The notes: generated from the sequence alone by a model not told the origin. Counted from the stretch's first letter, positions 1-14,350 are shown. The stretch: 64,000 bases of DNA from Trematomus loennbergii (GCA_012861695.1 JAAOOA010000123.1:639501-703500); one strand, 5' to 3'. Program-made: numbers and translations.

Positions 1-156
1 GCCATTACTGACACAACAAAGCATGACAGCATGTTGGAGGTGTGTCCGACAGCAGCTGTTCCCCTCTTTCATTATGATTGAAAAATAAATTGCATCTCAT
101 GTGATTTAATTTCCCGCTGCAGTTACCCTCCCCCCCTAACACAGGATCCAGTGGAG

Positions 157-990
157 TGGAGGTGGGAAGTAGTGGAGTACAAATACTTTGTTACTGTACT
201 TAAGTATATTTTTCTGGTATCAGTACTTTACTCCACTTCTTATTTTTCTGACGACTTCTTACTTGTGCTTCTTACATGTTGAACACAAATACCTGTACTT
301 TCTACTTCTTACATGTTGAACACAAATACCTGTACTTTCTACTTCTTACATGTTGAGCACAAATACCTGTACTTTCTACTTCTTACATGTTGAACACAAA
401 TACCTGTACTTTCTACTTCTTACATGTTGAACACAAATACCTGTACTTTCTACTTCTTACATGTTGAACACAAATACCTGTACTTTTTACTTCTTACATT
501 TTGAACACAAATACCTGTACTTTCTACTTCTTACATGTTGAACTCAAATACCTGTACTTTCTACTTCTTACATTTTCCAAACAGGCTGGTTCCTTTAGTT
601 TGAATGTGTGTTTGGTGGCGTGATCATTATTATTTAGAGTCATTGCGTGCCTATTGATTTGAACACGATCCGTGTATCCATCATTTCCTGGTCTTCTCTA
701 AAGAAGAGGGACCAATGAAAACGTTGTCATGTTGCCGTTGTTCAGCATGGAAACATTCATTAGCTAACAATGACATTATTGTTCTATTAATATAAAGGGA
801 GGTCAGGTACTCTTTAAAACAGCTGCTAGTTATGGGTACTTTTGACTTCAGAACATTTCAAAGCCCATACTTCTTTACTTTTACTTGAGTAAAGAAGTTT
901 AGTCAGTACTTCTACTTTTACCAGAGTATTTTTAAACGCGAGTATCTGTACTTCTACTTGAGTAAAGGATTTGTGTACTTTTGTCATCTC
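157..990 (+). mobile_element. Non-autonomous hAT-like element, copy A
   Basis: It starts TGGAGGTGGGAAGTAGTGGAGTAC and ends CTTTTGTCATCTCTG, so its ends form a short inverted repeat (about AGAGGTGG / CAGAGATGG). The same element is found inverted at 4060-4734 and in the same orientation at 7870-8549. There is no transposase reading frame. Its AAGTA/TACTT-rich body is a very common teleost interspersed sequence. No clean 8-bp target duplication is seen for this copy; instead it lies between an 85-bp direct repeat. Confidence 0.75.
262..578 (+). repeat. 37-bp minisatellite inside hAT-like copy A
   Basis: The unit CTTCTTACATGTTGAACACA followed by AATACCTGTACTTTCTA repeats about 8.5 times with few substitutions. 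The other two copies of the host element carry only about four units each, so the array has expanded after transposition. Confidence 0.9.
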
Positions 991-1090
991 TGTGATTGAA
1001 AATAAATCCCATCTCATGTGATTTGATTTCTTCAGCAGTTGCCCCCCCGCCCCTTCACACAGGACCCAGTGGTCCCTCGTAGGCCTGCTG

Positions 1091-2880
1091 TAAACCCCTC
1101 AGGCACGGGGGGGAAATGATGCATGTTATTGCAAACACACCAGATGGGGTCCTGCGTGAAGCGAGTACACGGCGGTTTAAGAAGCAATCTTTTCATAATG
1201 AGATGTAAATAGAGGCGACTGCAGGCTGGGGGGGGGTGTCATTCATTGGATGACAGTGTAAAGTAATGCAAGTGACAGGTAGCAAACCTGCATGAGAATA
1301 AATCATGTTTGTCAAATTAGGCCCTTCGTAGACCACAACCTATTATTTGAAAACCACCAGTCAATGTTAAAGGGTCTGAAATCAATGTGTTTTACAATAA
1401 CAATATATAATTTCATGTGTTAATGTGAGATGGGTCACTTTTATGTTACCTCGAGGCGAAGATAGTGATCAGAAATGATGGTAAAACGCAGTCTTATAAA
1501 AGAAAGGGTGAGTGTAGGGTTATTTAATGGTTCGCTAGATACCACCAAATCCTAAATTCGTTCATTATTTATTGATCTCATTGTTCTGGTTTCATGGACA
1601 TTTTACTAATTTGGTTGAGTCCCACAGCTCTCATAGCTTCATTTTTAGAATCGGCTGTCAGACATTTTAGGAGAAAAAGCTAAAGAACCTCACAATGCTT
1701 GTTTTCTCTAACCAACAAAAAACTAATAAATATTACAAAAACTAATTTTGATTTATGAAATAATTCAACGGGGACACTGCCTTATTAACAACTCGAGTCT
1801 ACTCCAGTTATGAACACATATGACGGTCTAAATTCACGCAACAACAAGTTAAGTTATGATTGCTTTCTTAATTAAAATGTATTTTTTATTGGCGTCATAC
1901 TCTGGTTGTAGAAATGTCTGAAACCCTGGAGTCAGTCCATATTTTGTTTATTTTGATGTGGAATATTCCCATAAATTAAACTAACTGTACAATAAAACTA
2001 ATATAATTTTCTATCCCATCACCTTTAAAACATTAAAAAATATCCTGAAGTTGAAATGTTTCCTTTTTTTTTTTACTGTTTAACTTTTTCTCAAATATTG
2101 TTTATACTTTTTGGGAAACAGGGACATTTCTTACATTAGATTTAACAGTGTATTTTATTGCTGAAGTGGGCACAGGCAGGAGTGCAGAGGTACTATTAAT
2201 TCCAACTTATTTGTGCCTGAGGGAAATGAATGGAGGATGTTGCCATCTGCTTCAATAATAGAACAAACTCTAAAAGCAGATTTTGGAGATAGAGAATGTG
2301 TCCTGTCAAATATGAAGACAGTATTAAAAATGAATACATGTGCAATTTTTGGTGGTGCAGAAAAACGACAGCGTGCATCTAAAATAGTTTCAGTCTAGGT
2401 CACACAGTGAGTCAACCATTGGTCCCCACCAGCGGACATTTTACAAACAACAAAGACCTCAGTCAATGGCAGCAGACGGAGTAAATATGACCCAACCGTT
2501 AAGGAGACAAATGGCTGTGGGACTCCAGTCTGGCACCAGAAGACCATTTAATCTGGTCGCTTCTATTAAAGGTGATGGCTGCAGTCCAGGCAAACCACCA
2601 TCAGCATCACTGTCTCTGTTCTCATCCTCACTACCACCAATTCTTATTATAAATATGTGAGTTTCCTGGTTGTTTTCGCACAGTTTTCTGCCGATTTCGG
2701 ATATAAAGTGTCAGTTAATGGTGTATTGGTGTTTTAGTGTATCGTATACTTGATACAGTCATATAATTATAGCTATGTCCCTCTGTATGCATTCTCCTCA
2801 TCTGTGTGAACGTGTGTGCTATACTAGATTGTAATAGGCACTATTATTTGATTTCTGGGAAATATGAGGTGTTTAGGAAT
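1091..2880. other. Gene-less stretch
   Basis: I see no coding exon, RNA gene or well-bounded mobile element here. It is AT-rich, with a G run at 1229-1237 and short poly-A/T runs. The short open frames at 2213-2660 have no recognisable domain and no convincing splice context. Confidence 0.5.
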
Positions 2881-2894
2881 ATTTGGTAAGAAAG

Positions 2895-3238
2895 AGATCC
2901 CAGGACAAAAACCACCAGATTCAGAGACAGTTTCATCCCACAGGCAATAAGACTGTTAAACACCTGAACTGTTGTAACAACATCCATAACATTCATCTGC
3001 TACTTAGTAATTATTTATCTATTTATCTAATATATAATTCCAATAGCTTGCATAATAGACTCTTATTTCACTATTTCACTTTTTTTTAACTATTTTTCTT
3101 TTTGTATTTACTTTTTAATATTTACTTGCACTATATTTTTCTGTTTTGCTATATTATTGTGTTGCACTGTTGGAGAAGCCTGTGACCTAAGATTTTCATC
3201 GACATAACTAGAGAACCTTGAACCTTGAACCTTGAACC
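2895..3238 (+). mobile_element. 3' end of a LINE (CR1/L2/Rex-like) with CCTTGAA tail
   Basis: Around 2917-2963 one frame reads TTRFRDSFIPQAIRLLNT then stop, the kind of C terminus found in CR1/L2/Rex-type non-LTR retrotransposons. It is followed by about 270 bp of AT-rich 3' UTR and a short tandem tail of CCTTGAA units at 3212-3238. Only the last part of the element is present, as usual for 5'-truncated LINE copies. The same 3' UTR motif (CCTGTGACCTAAGATTTTCAT) recurs near 43798 and, inverted, near 55050-55075. Confidence 0.7.
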
Positions 3239-4059
3239 AATTTAGTGTGTAAAAATCCAGTGTTTAATGTTGGGATTTAGGGTTATTAAAGGGCTTTCAA
3301 CCTGGTAGGAAACTCATATCACTTTGTTTTCAGTCCAAACAATGCACCAATTAAGCAAGACAGTTAGAGATTTGACCATACCAGAAAAGTACTAGTCAAT
3401 ACTGATATGAGTAGAATCCCATGATTCTCGATACCAATTGGACACCTAAAACTAAAAAGATCATTGAATCCTATGAACCTCAACATGCACTCCTATAATA
3501 CCATTTGCATACTGGATTTTGTAAGAGAGTCACATTGTCACAAGAGGACATTATTCCCTCTTCAATATCTGCTTTATATTGCTGGGATGACTGCATTCAT
3601 GTATCAAGTTCCTTGCCTTTGAACATATAATTTCTGCTTAAAACGCTTTGGGCTAGACATTGAGATCTTGTCAATGCAACGGGTCAAAGGACACAGGCTT
3701 ATTTGTGATTTTCTGTGATATAAATAGAATTCACTTGACTTGAGAAGAGTGTGTGAGGATGCATTTGGCTTTATGAGTTGTTCACAAGTGTCTGCATGTT
3801 AGCCTTGTTTAGGCATCATAGAGAGAGACGGAGAGGAATCTGTAGCACTCTGACGGTTTGACAGAGTTACAAGCTTACAGATTGGCGCCCGAGGCTCACG
3901 AAGACTCACGAAAAAAGACGCCCACATGCTGAAGCGGAGCGCCTCATTAGGTAGAGGAGGAAGATGAAGGGAATACTTCTTCACGCTCCATCTGGACAGA
4001 ATCCTTAAAAACGCTCAAAGTTCAACGTGTTGCTGACTCGGTGGAGGGTGGAGGTACCA

Positions 4060-4734
4060 GAGATGGCAAAAGTACACACATCCTTTACTCAAGTAGAAGT
4101 ACAGATACTCGTGTTTAAAAATACTCTTGTAAAAGTAGAAGTACTGACTAAACTTCTTGACTCAAGTAAAAGTAAAGAGGGCTTTGAAATGTACTTCAGT
4201 AAAAAGTACCCATAACTAGCAGCTGTTTTAAAGAGTACCTGACCTCCCTTTATATTAATAGAACAATAATGTCATTGTTAGCTAATGAATGTTTCCATGC
4301 TGAACAACGGCAACATGACAACGTTTTCATTGGTCCCTCTTCTTTAGAGAAGACCAGGAAATGATGGATACACGGATCGTTCAAATCAATAGGCACGCAA
4401 TGACTCTAAATAATAATGATCACGCCACCAAACACACATTCAAACTAAGGGAACCAGCCTGTTTGGAAAATGTAAGAAGTAGAAAGTACAGGTATTTGTG
4501 TTCAAAATGTAAGAAGTAGAAAGTACAGGTATTTGTGTTCAACATGTAAGAAGTAGAAAGTTCAGGTATTTGGGTTCAAAGTGTAAGAAGTAGAAAGTAC
4601 AGGTATTTGTGTTCAAAATGTAAGAAGTCAAAGGAAAAAGTCGTCAGAAAAATAAGTAATGGAGTAAAGTACTGATACCAGAAACATGTACTTAAGTACA
4701 GTAACAAAGTATTTGTACTCCACTACTTCCCACC
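4060..4734 (-). mobile_element. Non-autonomous hAT-like element, copy B (inverted)
   Basis: Reverse-complement copy of the element at 157-990: it runs from CAGAGATGGCAAAAGTACAC to GTACTCCACTACTTCCCACCTCT. It keeps about four units of the internal 37-bp repeat (4468-4640). The long block at 4205-4470 is almost identical to the matching parts of copies A and C, so all three share a fairly recent source. No clear target duplication was found. Confidence 0.75.
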
Positions 4735-4739
4735 TCTCC

Positions 4740-7250
4740 CGGTCACCATGAAATCTTCTGAACGGGCATCTAATGAAGCAAGATCTGAACTATCAGACTC
4801 AAACGGCCCCACAGCTCCTTTAATGTGTAAGCACCATTAGTTATAGCTGGCCAAGCACACTCATGTGCATAATGGGGATGTGAGGCCAACATGTCAAGTA
4901 CAGCGAGTAACAGGGTAATAAGGTGGTGGTAGTAAAAGCTAGTTTAACTTTAGCAAAGCAGTGGAGAAACAATTAGCAATAGAAACAGATGTTATTTAAT
5001 GTGCTGGGTTCAAGTCAGTTCCTGTCAAGGATGCTCAGGGATCAACTCAATCATCACTGACAGCCCCTCAGAAACTTACACTGGTTTTCCATTGAGTGCT
5101 ATCCTTAAATGCTCCCCCCCCCCCCCCACACTTTAATCTGCTCTGTCCAAACCATACCTCCCAGGCTTTGATTGTCCATCATGTGGCTTAAAAATGGTTC
5201 AAGAAGACGCATACTGACATGCTGAAAAACAGACCTAAGTATCGAGCCCTGCAGCACACAATGAGCTGTCAGTTTGTGACCCGTGAATCAGCTTTGCAAC
5301 ATGATGGATAGCATCACCTCTGGGACACAAAACCTCTGCCCTGATTCTGTTGTTTGGATTATTTGCAGATGACAAACCCATCGTTTTTAGACTCATTACA
5401 GACCAACAAAGAATATGCTTCAGTCTTAGACACACTCTCTATCTCTGGCTTTTTCCCCAGATGCTCGTCACAGTCATACATTTACCTCTTTCTTTGTCTT
5501 TTACTGCTCTCTGACTCTGCATAATTTATGAGGCGCTCTGTCCCACAGACCCATTACTCTCTCATCAGGTGACCCAGATATGGGGGGGAAGCCTGCAGTG
5601 CAGATATGGCCAGTATGGGGCTCATAAATCAACATTTATAGAAGCATTTCCCACTCATTCAGATGTCGAATGTGCAATCAAAGCCCACTCTAAACCAGTG
5701 ATAAAAATGATGTAGTACTGGACTGTGGCCAGTGATGTTAGGGATGAAGAACTGGGAATTAAGGACAGGATCAAGGATAACAATTACACCCAGATGTCTG
5801 ATATGTGTTCCAAGGACAGAAAGAGGCTAAATAAGAAAATAATCTCACCGCAACGCAGATTACGTCGATATTAAATACAGTCTAAGGTATAACTGTGATA
5901 ATATAAGCTGGATTTCCGTATTTTTGGGCATAGAGGTAATATGTTCAAATCTAACAACAGTGGACCCAGTTTTGCCCCCTGAGGGACGCCATATTAATCT
6001 ACTAGGAAATGAGATTCCTATTTGATAAATAATAGTTCTTGGTCGGCAACATGGATACTGGACAATGAAAAACTCACCTGCGACATCAGTTGGTTAAAAC
6101 ATTTTAGTTAAAATATTTAGTTGCACTTTAGGAAACGTCTTCAAACGTCCAACTATCACAAGCTAACGCTAATTAGCAAACTCAGCTAACTAGCGAACTC
6201 TCAGTAACTGAGACGCCGTATGAAATCTGTGTTATAGCTTTTTTATATGACCATTTTTGCTCATCCTTGATTATATATCACACAAACTCACAAGCCATTC
6301 ACTAGTCCATTGCTGGATACGTAATAAAAGTACTTTTTGTAACGAAAAATTATTATAACGGCCAGTGTGCTCATTCTTTTTGATTGGAAAGAGGCTGGAT
6401 TATGAAAGTTTGTTCTTATTTTATTACAAAAGTTATACTTATTAAACCTTAAACTGGATATTTTTTATCTTAACACAGACTGACTCTCTTTTGCAGTGCT
6501 GAAAGCAAGTCTGGATCCAAAAAATGGGTCAGGCCACATCCCGGCTATTTGTATGTTTTAATGAGCTCGGGGCCAGGGTGTGATATGAATTTCTTAAATG
6601 GATCCTTTGATTCCCGAGGTTAAGAGCCCGTGTGACTGAGCCGTTTGTTTCACAATGGAGTTAGGCTTTGATAACGTGCTCAATGGTACACTAGTTTGTC
6701 TTACTCGGTAAAACAGGAAGCAAGGCAGATTAAGTGAAGCGGAAATATAAATGAAGTAGAAATATAACGTGATCTGAGGAACACAGACACAGGGCTATTT
6801 AAAGAAAGAGCCTCATCAGAGGACAGAAATATCTTGGCTATTGCCCAAAATAGTTTTTCCTCTTTCCCATTTTAAGGACAAAGGACCATTTGTATAAAAG
6901 AGCAAGAAAAAACTGAGTTTGAGTGCACATCATATTTCATTAGTTTTCTCTGCTGAACTGGTATCAGTGGAAGGCATTTGTTGATGATGTTACTTAAATA
7001 ACTTTCTTCTTAGGGCTGCACAATTAATTTAAATGTTTTCAAAATCATGATATGGATGATCGCAACATCCAAATCGTATTATAATATTTAGCATTTGTAA
7101 TAAATGTGCTTACACATTTTCAAATTTGTATCTGCATTTTGGTGCTACTTACATATTGACCTTCAGTAAAATATGATCCTATTTCATGCAATTTGACCCC
7201 ATTTGATCTCTCTCATGGGATATGTGAAGAGCAGATTAGACGAAACAGTA
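4740..7250. other. Gene-less stretch
   Basis: No coding exon, RNA gene or bounded repeat is recognised. There is a C run at 5116-5128. The rest is AT-rich sequence without long open frames that look coding. Confidence 0.5.
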
Positions 7251-7258
7251 TCTAATGT

Positions 7259-7580
7259 GTAGCCCAGGTGTAAATAGCATTGTTAGCTATGGACACCCGG
7301 GTGTGAATAGCATTGTTAGCTACGGACACCCGTGTGTAAATAGCATTGTTAGCTATGGACACCCGGGTGTGAATAGCATTGTTAGCTATGGACATCCGGG
7401 TGTGAATAGCATTGTTAGCTACGGACACCCGGGTGTGAATAGCATTGTTAGCTATGGACACCCGGGGTGAATAGCATTGTTAGCTACGGACACCCGGGTG
7501 TAAATAGCATTGTTAGCTATGGACACCCGGGTGTAAATAGCATTGTTAGCTATGGACACCCGGGTGTGAATAGCATTGTA
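7259..7580 (+). repeat. 33-bp minisatellite, about ten units
   Basis: The unit is close to GTGTGAATAGCATTGTTAGC followed by TATGGACACCCGG and is repeated about ten times with single-base variants. Because 33 is a multiple of three, both strands stay open over parts of the array and give artificial 11-residue periodic peptides. I do not regard these as genes. Confidence 0.95.
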
Positions 7581-7869
7581 ATCAAAATCTAATTTTAATA
7601 TTTAGCATATGTGAGGAGCATCCCTCATGGGATATGTGAGGAGCAGAAGAGTCAACGGTCATTACAAATTTAAATAAAAGTAAATATGAAACAGAGAAAT
7701 GTTGTTAAGCTTAAAAAGGGCCTCCTGTTAATCTCCCTACCTGAAGCAATGCTGCTGTACGTGAATATAGCTCAGACAGCAGTGCAGCAAACATACATTC
7801 CTTCAACCATCAGTACATGTGTTCACGGATATGTGTGTGCCCCTAAAACTCAATGCCCCATGTTGTATA

Positions 7870-8549
7870 TAGAGGTGGGAAGTAGTGGAGTACAAATACT
7901 TTGTTACTGTACTTACTGTACATTTTTCTGGTATCAGTACTTTACTCCACTACTTATTTTTCAGATTACTTTTTATTTTTGCTTCTTACATTTTAACACA
8001 AATACCTGTACTTTCTACTTCTTACATTTTGAACACAAATACCTGTACTTTCTACTTCTTACATTTCTAACCCAAATACCTGTACTTTCTACTTCTTACA
8101 TGTTGAACCCAAATACCTGTACTTTCTACTTCTTACATTTTCCAAACAGGCTGGTTCCTTTAGTTTGAATGTGTGTTTGGTGGCCTGATCATTATTATTT
8201 AGAGTCATTGCGTGCCTATTGATTTGAACACGATCCGTGTATCCATCATTTCCTGGTCTTCTCTACAGAAGAGGGACCAATGAAAACGTTGTCATGTTGC
8301 CGTTGTTCAGCATGGAAACATTCATTAGCTAACAATGACATTATTGTTCTATTAATATAAAGGGAGGTCAGGTACTCTTTAAAACAGCTGCTAGTTATGG
8401 GTACTTTTTACTTAAGTACATTTCAAAGCCCTCTTTACTTTTACTTGAGTAAAGAAGTTTAGTCAGTACTTCTACTTTCACCAGAGTATTTTTAAACAAA
8501 AGTATCTGTACTACTTGAGTAAAGGATCTGTGTACGTTTGCCATCTCTG
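7870..8549 (+). mobile_element. Non-autonomous hAT-like element, copy C, with 8-bp target duplication
   Basis: The element runs from TAGAGGTGGGAAGTAG to TTTGCCATCTCTG. It is flanked by a perfect 8-bp direct repeat GTTGTATA at 7862-7869 and 8550-8557. An 8-bp target duplication and CAGAG-type inverted ends are the signature of the hAT superfamily. There is no transposase, so it was moved in trans. The internal 37-bp array has about four units (7980-8135). Confidence 0.88.
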
Positions 8550-8559
8550 GTTGTATAAA

Positions 8560-10265
8560 CCAGAATCAAGCAGTGCTGCCACATAGAGTAAGACATAGCT
8601 CAATCTGCAGTTGCAGTAGAAGGACAGAAAGACAATGCTGCATAATTCCCCCTCGTGGGTTTCACAGATATCAACCTCAGTACATGCTGCCTGCTGGTGG
8701 ATAAAGTGCCAGCAAGTTCCACTGGGTTCCTTGTGGGTGGATCAGTGTGTGCACATTGGCCAAAAATCATATGTTTCCTTTGAAGAATATGGGTAATTCT
8801 GTGTGATCATTGCGTGTAGGCTGCAGCAGTTCTTTGAATTCCTTCAACAGGAGGCAAACATCCCATGGAGAGGAACTGAAGGCTTTTGGCGCCTTAGCAT
8901 AAAGATCAGCTTTATTCAGCAGCAAACGTTGGAAGAGGGGATGATTTAAGCCGGGATGATTTAGAAAAGCACTAGTTTTGTAGAAGTAAAAGACACCTTG
9001 ATATGAAAACAAAGCTGTGGGCTTTCCAAACACAAGATTATGTTGTATAACTCTTCCCACAAGTTTTATGTGGTCTTTGCAGGGGTGGATTTTGGGACAT
9101 ATATTGATATAATCGTCCAGATTTTAGCTGCTAAATACCAAGTGCCCCAATACATTTCAAACGGTTTGAGGGGTTTAAGACTGGATATGTAAACACCTGA
9201 CATTACCACATCATCTGGGTCCAACATCGGTACTAGGACCAGTTTCTGGGGATAAATCGTCCCAAAACTCAAATCCGACTTTACTTAAAGGTCCCATGTC
9301 ATGCTTTTCTGGTTATTACCCGTCCTGGTTATTACCGTCCTGGTTATTACCCGTCCCCCCGAAGGTTTTTCTGCATGTAAAAGGTCTGTAGAGTAAAAAA
9401 CCCTCAAAGTACACCCTGTAGCGAGTAAAACTCTAACACAGAAAAGACCTGTCTATGCTGCCCCAGAACGCCTCGTTGGAGATTTCTCTTTTTCCATTTG
9501 TTTCTTCCGGGAACCAAAATGGACCAATCTGCGGGGCTCCTCACACACCAGGATCCCTTGGCGTCACTATCAAACGCAGTGGGGGACCTTTAGCGTACAT
9601 TTTCAACTAACAGGGAGTCCCATTGACTTGCATAGAGCTCCCTGGTTGGTAATAGGCGAGTTGGGATCGCGGAGAAATGCTCTCCGCAGACCCATTCTCA
9701 CAGCGTTTATAAACCTTTTTCTTACTCAATATCAAGCCACACTTATTGTTTTTACTTCGGCTATGAGTGTTTGTGTGTGCTCAAGATGAGTGTTGCTGTC
9801 CTAGAAGGGTATTGAGTTGTGCATCTACACCTAAAAGCATACGACAATTTAATGAAGTAAGTTACACATCACTTTGTTTGATATGTAGCTCTCATAAATC
9901 ATTTGCAGTAGTTTTACTTTTATGAAGGTAGAGGACATTTCTGCCTCCCTCAGTGCAGTTCTGAATAATTCCTCCCATAAAGTACCCTGACTTTATGAGC
10001 TTTATGAGATCATTTCACAGTGTTGAATGTATCCGTTCTACACACAGAAGCACAGCCTCATTATCTTTATATTGGTTCACTTATTGGACCAAGCTCAATT
10101 TGCTACAGCGTGGTTGGCATGTCGCAGCAGAGGAGGCACGGGCATGAAATGAAACTGTGTGGAAACATTAAAGTAATGGACTGCCTGAGGAGATACAGAG
10201 AGGCAGTGGAGGTCCCAGCATCAGTTATGACACCATCACTTTAACACACTGCAGTACCGTGTTAA
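8560..10265. other. Gene-less stretch with small repeat fragments
   Basis: Around 9289-9530 lies AAAGGTCCCATGTCATGCTTTT with an inner triplication of CTGGTTATTACCCGTC (9309-9356), resembling one end of a common teleost short interspersed element. I could not define its other boundary. No exon is recognised. Confidence 0.4.
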
Positions 10266-10268
10266 TCT

Positions 10269-11880
<1,612 letters not shown>

Positions 11881-12110
11881 AATAATAATAATTAACTTTA
11901 TTTATATAGCACCTTTCATGCTTGACGCAGCCCAAAGTGATTTACAGAGTATTACAAAAAAAATGACTATAACAAATGAGGAACATAATTAAAATATATA
12001 AAAACAATAAAACATGAACAGTGATACAACTAACAATTATAAGCCACATTTAAAAGATAGGTTTTTAATATATCTAATATGTATATATGTTCATTTGAAT
12101 TATTTTCTTA
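11881..12110 (+). repeat. Teleost interspersed repeat fragment (TTTATTTATATAGCACCTTTCA type)
   Basis: The block starting AATAATAATAATTAACTTTATTTATATAGCACC belongs to the same family as 36473-36660, which has TTTATTTATATAGCACTTTTCATAC. Both have the A-rich body and (AAT)n start seen in this common teleost repeat. I cannot name the family with certainty. Confidence 0.5.
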
Positions 12111-12129
12111 TTTTAAAGTTACTTAACTG

Positions 12130-12305
12130 TATATAATTGTATTTTATCTTTGATTTTATTTATACTGTCCTGTTTTTCATTCTTATATAGAAATGTATTT
12201 ATTAGGATAACCCCCTTGAGATGCACCATTCTTCCCCTGTTGCTGTTAAACTTCTGAATTTCCCCACGGGGATTAATAAAGGTCCATCTCATTTTATCTT
12301 ATCTT
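12130..12305 (+). mobile_element. LINE 3' tail with (TCTTAT) end
   Basis: The sequence TTTCCCCACGGGGATTAATAAAGG...CATCTCATTTTATCTTATCTTAC is the typical 3' end of a teleost LINE, ending in a short TTATC repeat. A reverse-complement version lies near 32490-32520. No coding part is left here. Confidence 0.55.
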
Positions 12306-12469
12306 ACTTTTAAAGATTCCAGTTGAGGTTGCTGTTCTAATTAACAAGTGCTTGACAGACAAACGAGGCGCGGTGCAAACAGCCGCCAACTGCAGCAGGA
12401 AGGGGCTTTGATGCTGACGTGAGCCAATGATGAAGCAAGTCACACTGACATCGGGTCTCTGAAGGAAGC

Positions 12470-12499
12470 ACACACACACACACACACACACACCACACC

Positions 12500-12583
<84 letters not shown>

Positions 12584-12597
12584 ACACACACACACAC
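12470..12597. repeat. (CA)n microsatellite
   Basis: Nearly pure CA array with a few CC and AA interruptions, the first of three CA/TG arrays within 770 bp. Confidence 0.97.
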
Positions 12598-12705
12598 TAC
12601 TCCCAATGTCTCTTTTCTCTTGCTCCACTGATTTAGTTATTTTATGAGCTGTAATGGGGATTCTTTTGTGTGTTAACGAATATAATTTCTGTGCCAATGT
12701 GTCAG

Positions 12706-12832
12706 GGAGAAAAACAGAAGCCAAAAGAACCCTGAGGAAGTGGCAGCTGATCCCATCAAAGAGGAAGAAGTCTTCCAAGAAATAAAGAAGGAATCTGTGA
12801 ACTGTAAAGCCACAACACACAGCCACAATCAG
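12706..12832 (+). CDS. Possible coding exon, gene not identified
   Basis: A 127-nt open stretch is bounded by an acceptor (GTGCCAATGTGTCAG, weak pyrimidine tract) and a donor-like CAG/GTGACA. Read after one leading base, it gives an acidic, lysine-rich sequence with EEVAADPIKEEEVFQEIKKE near its middle. Composition and openness look exon-like and differ from the CA arrays on both sides. It lies upstream of the paralemmin exons on the same strand, but its end phase (0) does not fit the start of the exon at 25804 directly, so another exon would be needed between them. It could be an exon of that gene, of another gene, or a chance open frame. Confidence 0.3.
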
Positions 12833-12833
12833 G

Positions 12834-12965
<132 letters not shown>

Positions 12966-13114
12966 GAAGGCTCGCAATCCACGCAAATGAACCCATCTGA
13001 CAGCAGAGGAGGACCTCGGAGCACTTGAAGTGAAAACAGAATATTCATATGAAACAAGACGGAGAGCGTCAGTATACCTGCATGAGAAGGAAGTGATGGA
13101 GCCTGGTGTAAATA

Positions 13115-13231
<117 letters not shown>

Positions 13232-13510
13232 TCTCTGCTAAAGGGAAGGCTCTGGTATCAGCTGAGAGGAAGTTGCTGCCTCCCAGTTTCCCCCCCAAGT
13301 CTGAGAATAGACATCAGCTGTGGACATGATGCTAAAACTCATAATTGGTCAAACTGATTTATTATTTACTACATAAAAATGCTCAATGTTGGAGCCAAAC
13401 ATGAGATAAGATTCATTACATGTGTTAGGGTCCTCAGGCATGATGACATACAAACTGTTAGTGTTTTCTTTTAGATGTGAGAATGTGTGATAATACACAC
13501 CAAATGCCAT

Positions 13511-13600
13511 TGAGTAGTGCAGGATGACATCTTTGTAGCCCGACCCTGAAGTTAGTATCACAAGGGCTTCCTCGACAGAAAGCCAATGGATTTTTGTATT
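13511..13600 (-). repeat. Repeat fragment shared with 44420-44492
   Basis: The segment GATGACATCTTTGTAGCCCG ... CCTCGACAGAAAGCCAATGG resembles GATGACGTATTTGTAGGCGA ... CCTCGACAAAAACCAATGG at 44427-44491 at roughly 75% identity by eye. The minus-strand frame at 13349-13651 is open for 100 codons and looks protein-like, but no family is recognised. A shared dispersed element is the simplest explanation. Confidence 0.45.
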
Positions 13601-13680
13601 TGATTTTGGATTGCAGAAAATTAAGTTTTTTTTTAAGTGTAAATCAATCACCAGAAGTAAAAAGCTAACATTAGGCTATA

Positions 13681-14350
13681 GAGTGGCGAAGTCCCTCCCC
13701 TTCCGGGGGACCTCCATGGGACCTTATTTCGGAAAGATTAGGCATTGAAGTCAATGGCGAGAGAAAGATTATCTTTCGATCCCGTTTGAATTGAGCCACG
13801 AATTACACATATGATGTTTGTCAATTAAAAGATAATTTTGCAAGTCAAAAAAAAAAAAATGTGTCGTAAAACTGTGAAGTAACACTTTTCTTTGTGTGAA
13901 ACCGCTCAATGAACTACATCTCCCGTCTCGCACCACACACCAAGACGGCCGTCACGTTGGCACATTTCACTTCTTTCTTTCAGAATGAGGCGGAAAGTAT
14001 TAAAAGAGGTGAAAATCACTCCAAGTCTGGGCGTGTTGAGAGCTGTACATACACACAAGGGGAGTTAGTCGGTTCCTAAGAGCCAGCATGCGGGACGGGA
14101 TTCTGGGATTTGTAGTCTTTCTAGTTGCGTATTTTTCATAGTCTTATATTTCAACAGTTTTACGACAAACTGTGACTTTTTTGACATGGATATTATTATT
14201 TAAGATTGACAAACATCGTATGTGTAATTCATGGCACAATTTAAACGGGATCGAAAGATAATCTTTCTCTCTCCATTGACTTCAAATACATACTTTTTTC
14301 TGAAATAAGGTCCCATGGGGCGGAAGTAGAAGGGCGGGACTTCGCCTCTC
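13681..14350. mobile_element. Small inverted-repeat DNA element with TATA target duplication
   Basis: The left end GAGTGGCGAAGTCCC is mirrored by GGGACTTCGCCTCTC at the right end. The inverted repeat continues inward for about 180 bp (ATGGGACCTTATTTC, GAAAGATAATCTTTC, GATCC/GGATC and GACAAACAT parts are seen on both sides). The element is flanked by TATA at 13677-13680 and 14351-14354. There is no reading frame for a transposase, so it is a MITE-like non-autonomous element. Confidence 0.85.

Larger units (their letters stand above)
74..1090 (+). repeat. About 85-bp direct duplication flanking hAT-like copy A
   Basis: The sequence at 74-154 (GATTGAAAAATAAAT ... ACAGGATCCAGTGG) recurs, diverged, at 994-1075 immediately after the mobile element that occupies 157-990. 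The flanks are therefore a direct repeat much longer than a normal target duplication. Either the element went into an existing tandem pair, or the locus was rearranged after insertion. Confidence 0.7.

Noticed and set aside
7252..7470. Periodic 11-residue frames on both strands
   Set aside because: Products of the 33-bp minisatellite, which happens to be a multiple of three; no start or splice context supports a gene.
7259..7580. Regularly spaced repeats as a possible CRISPR-like array
   Set aside because: Units are contiguous without unique spacers, and the genome is a vertebrate.
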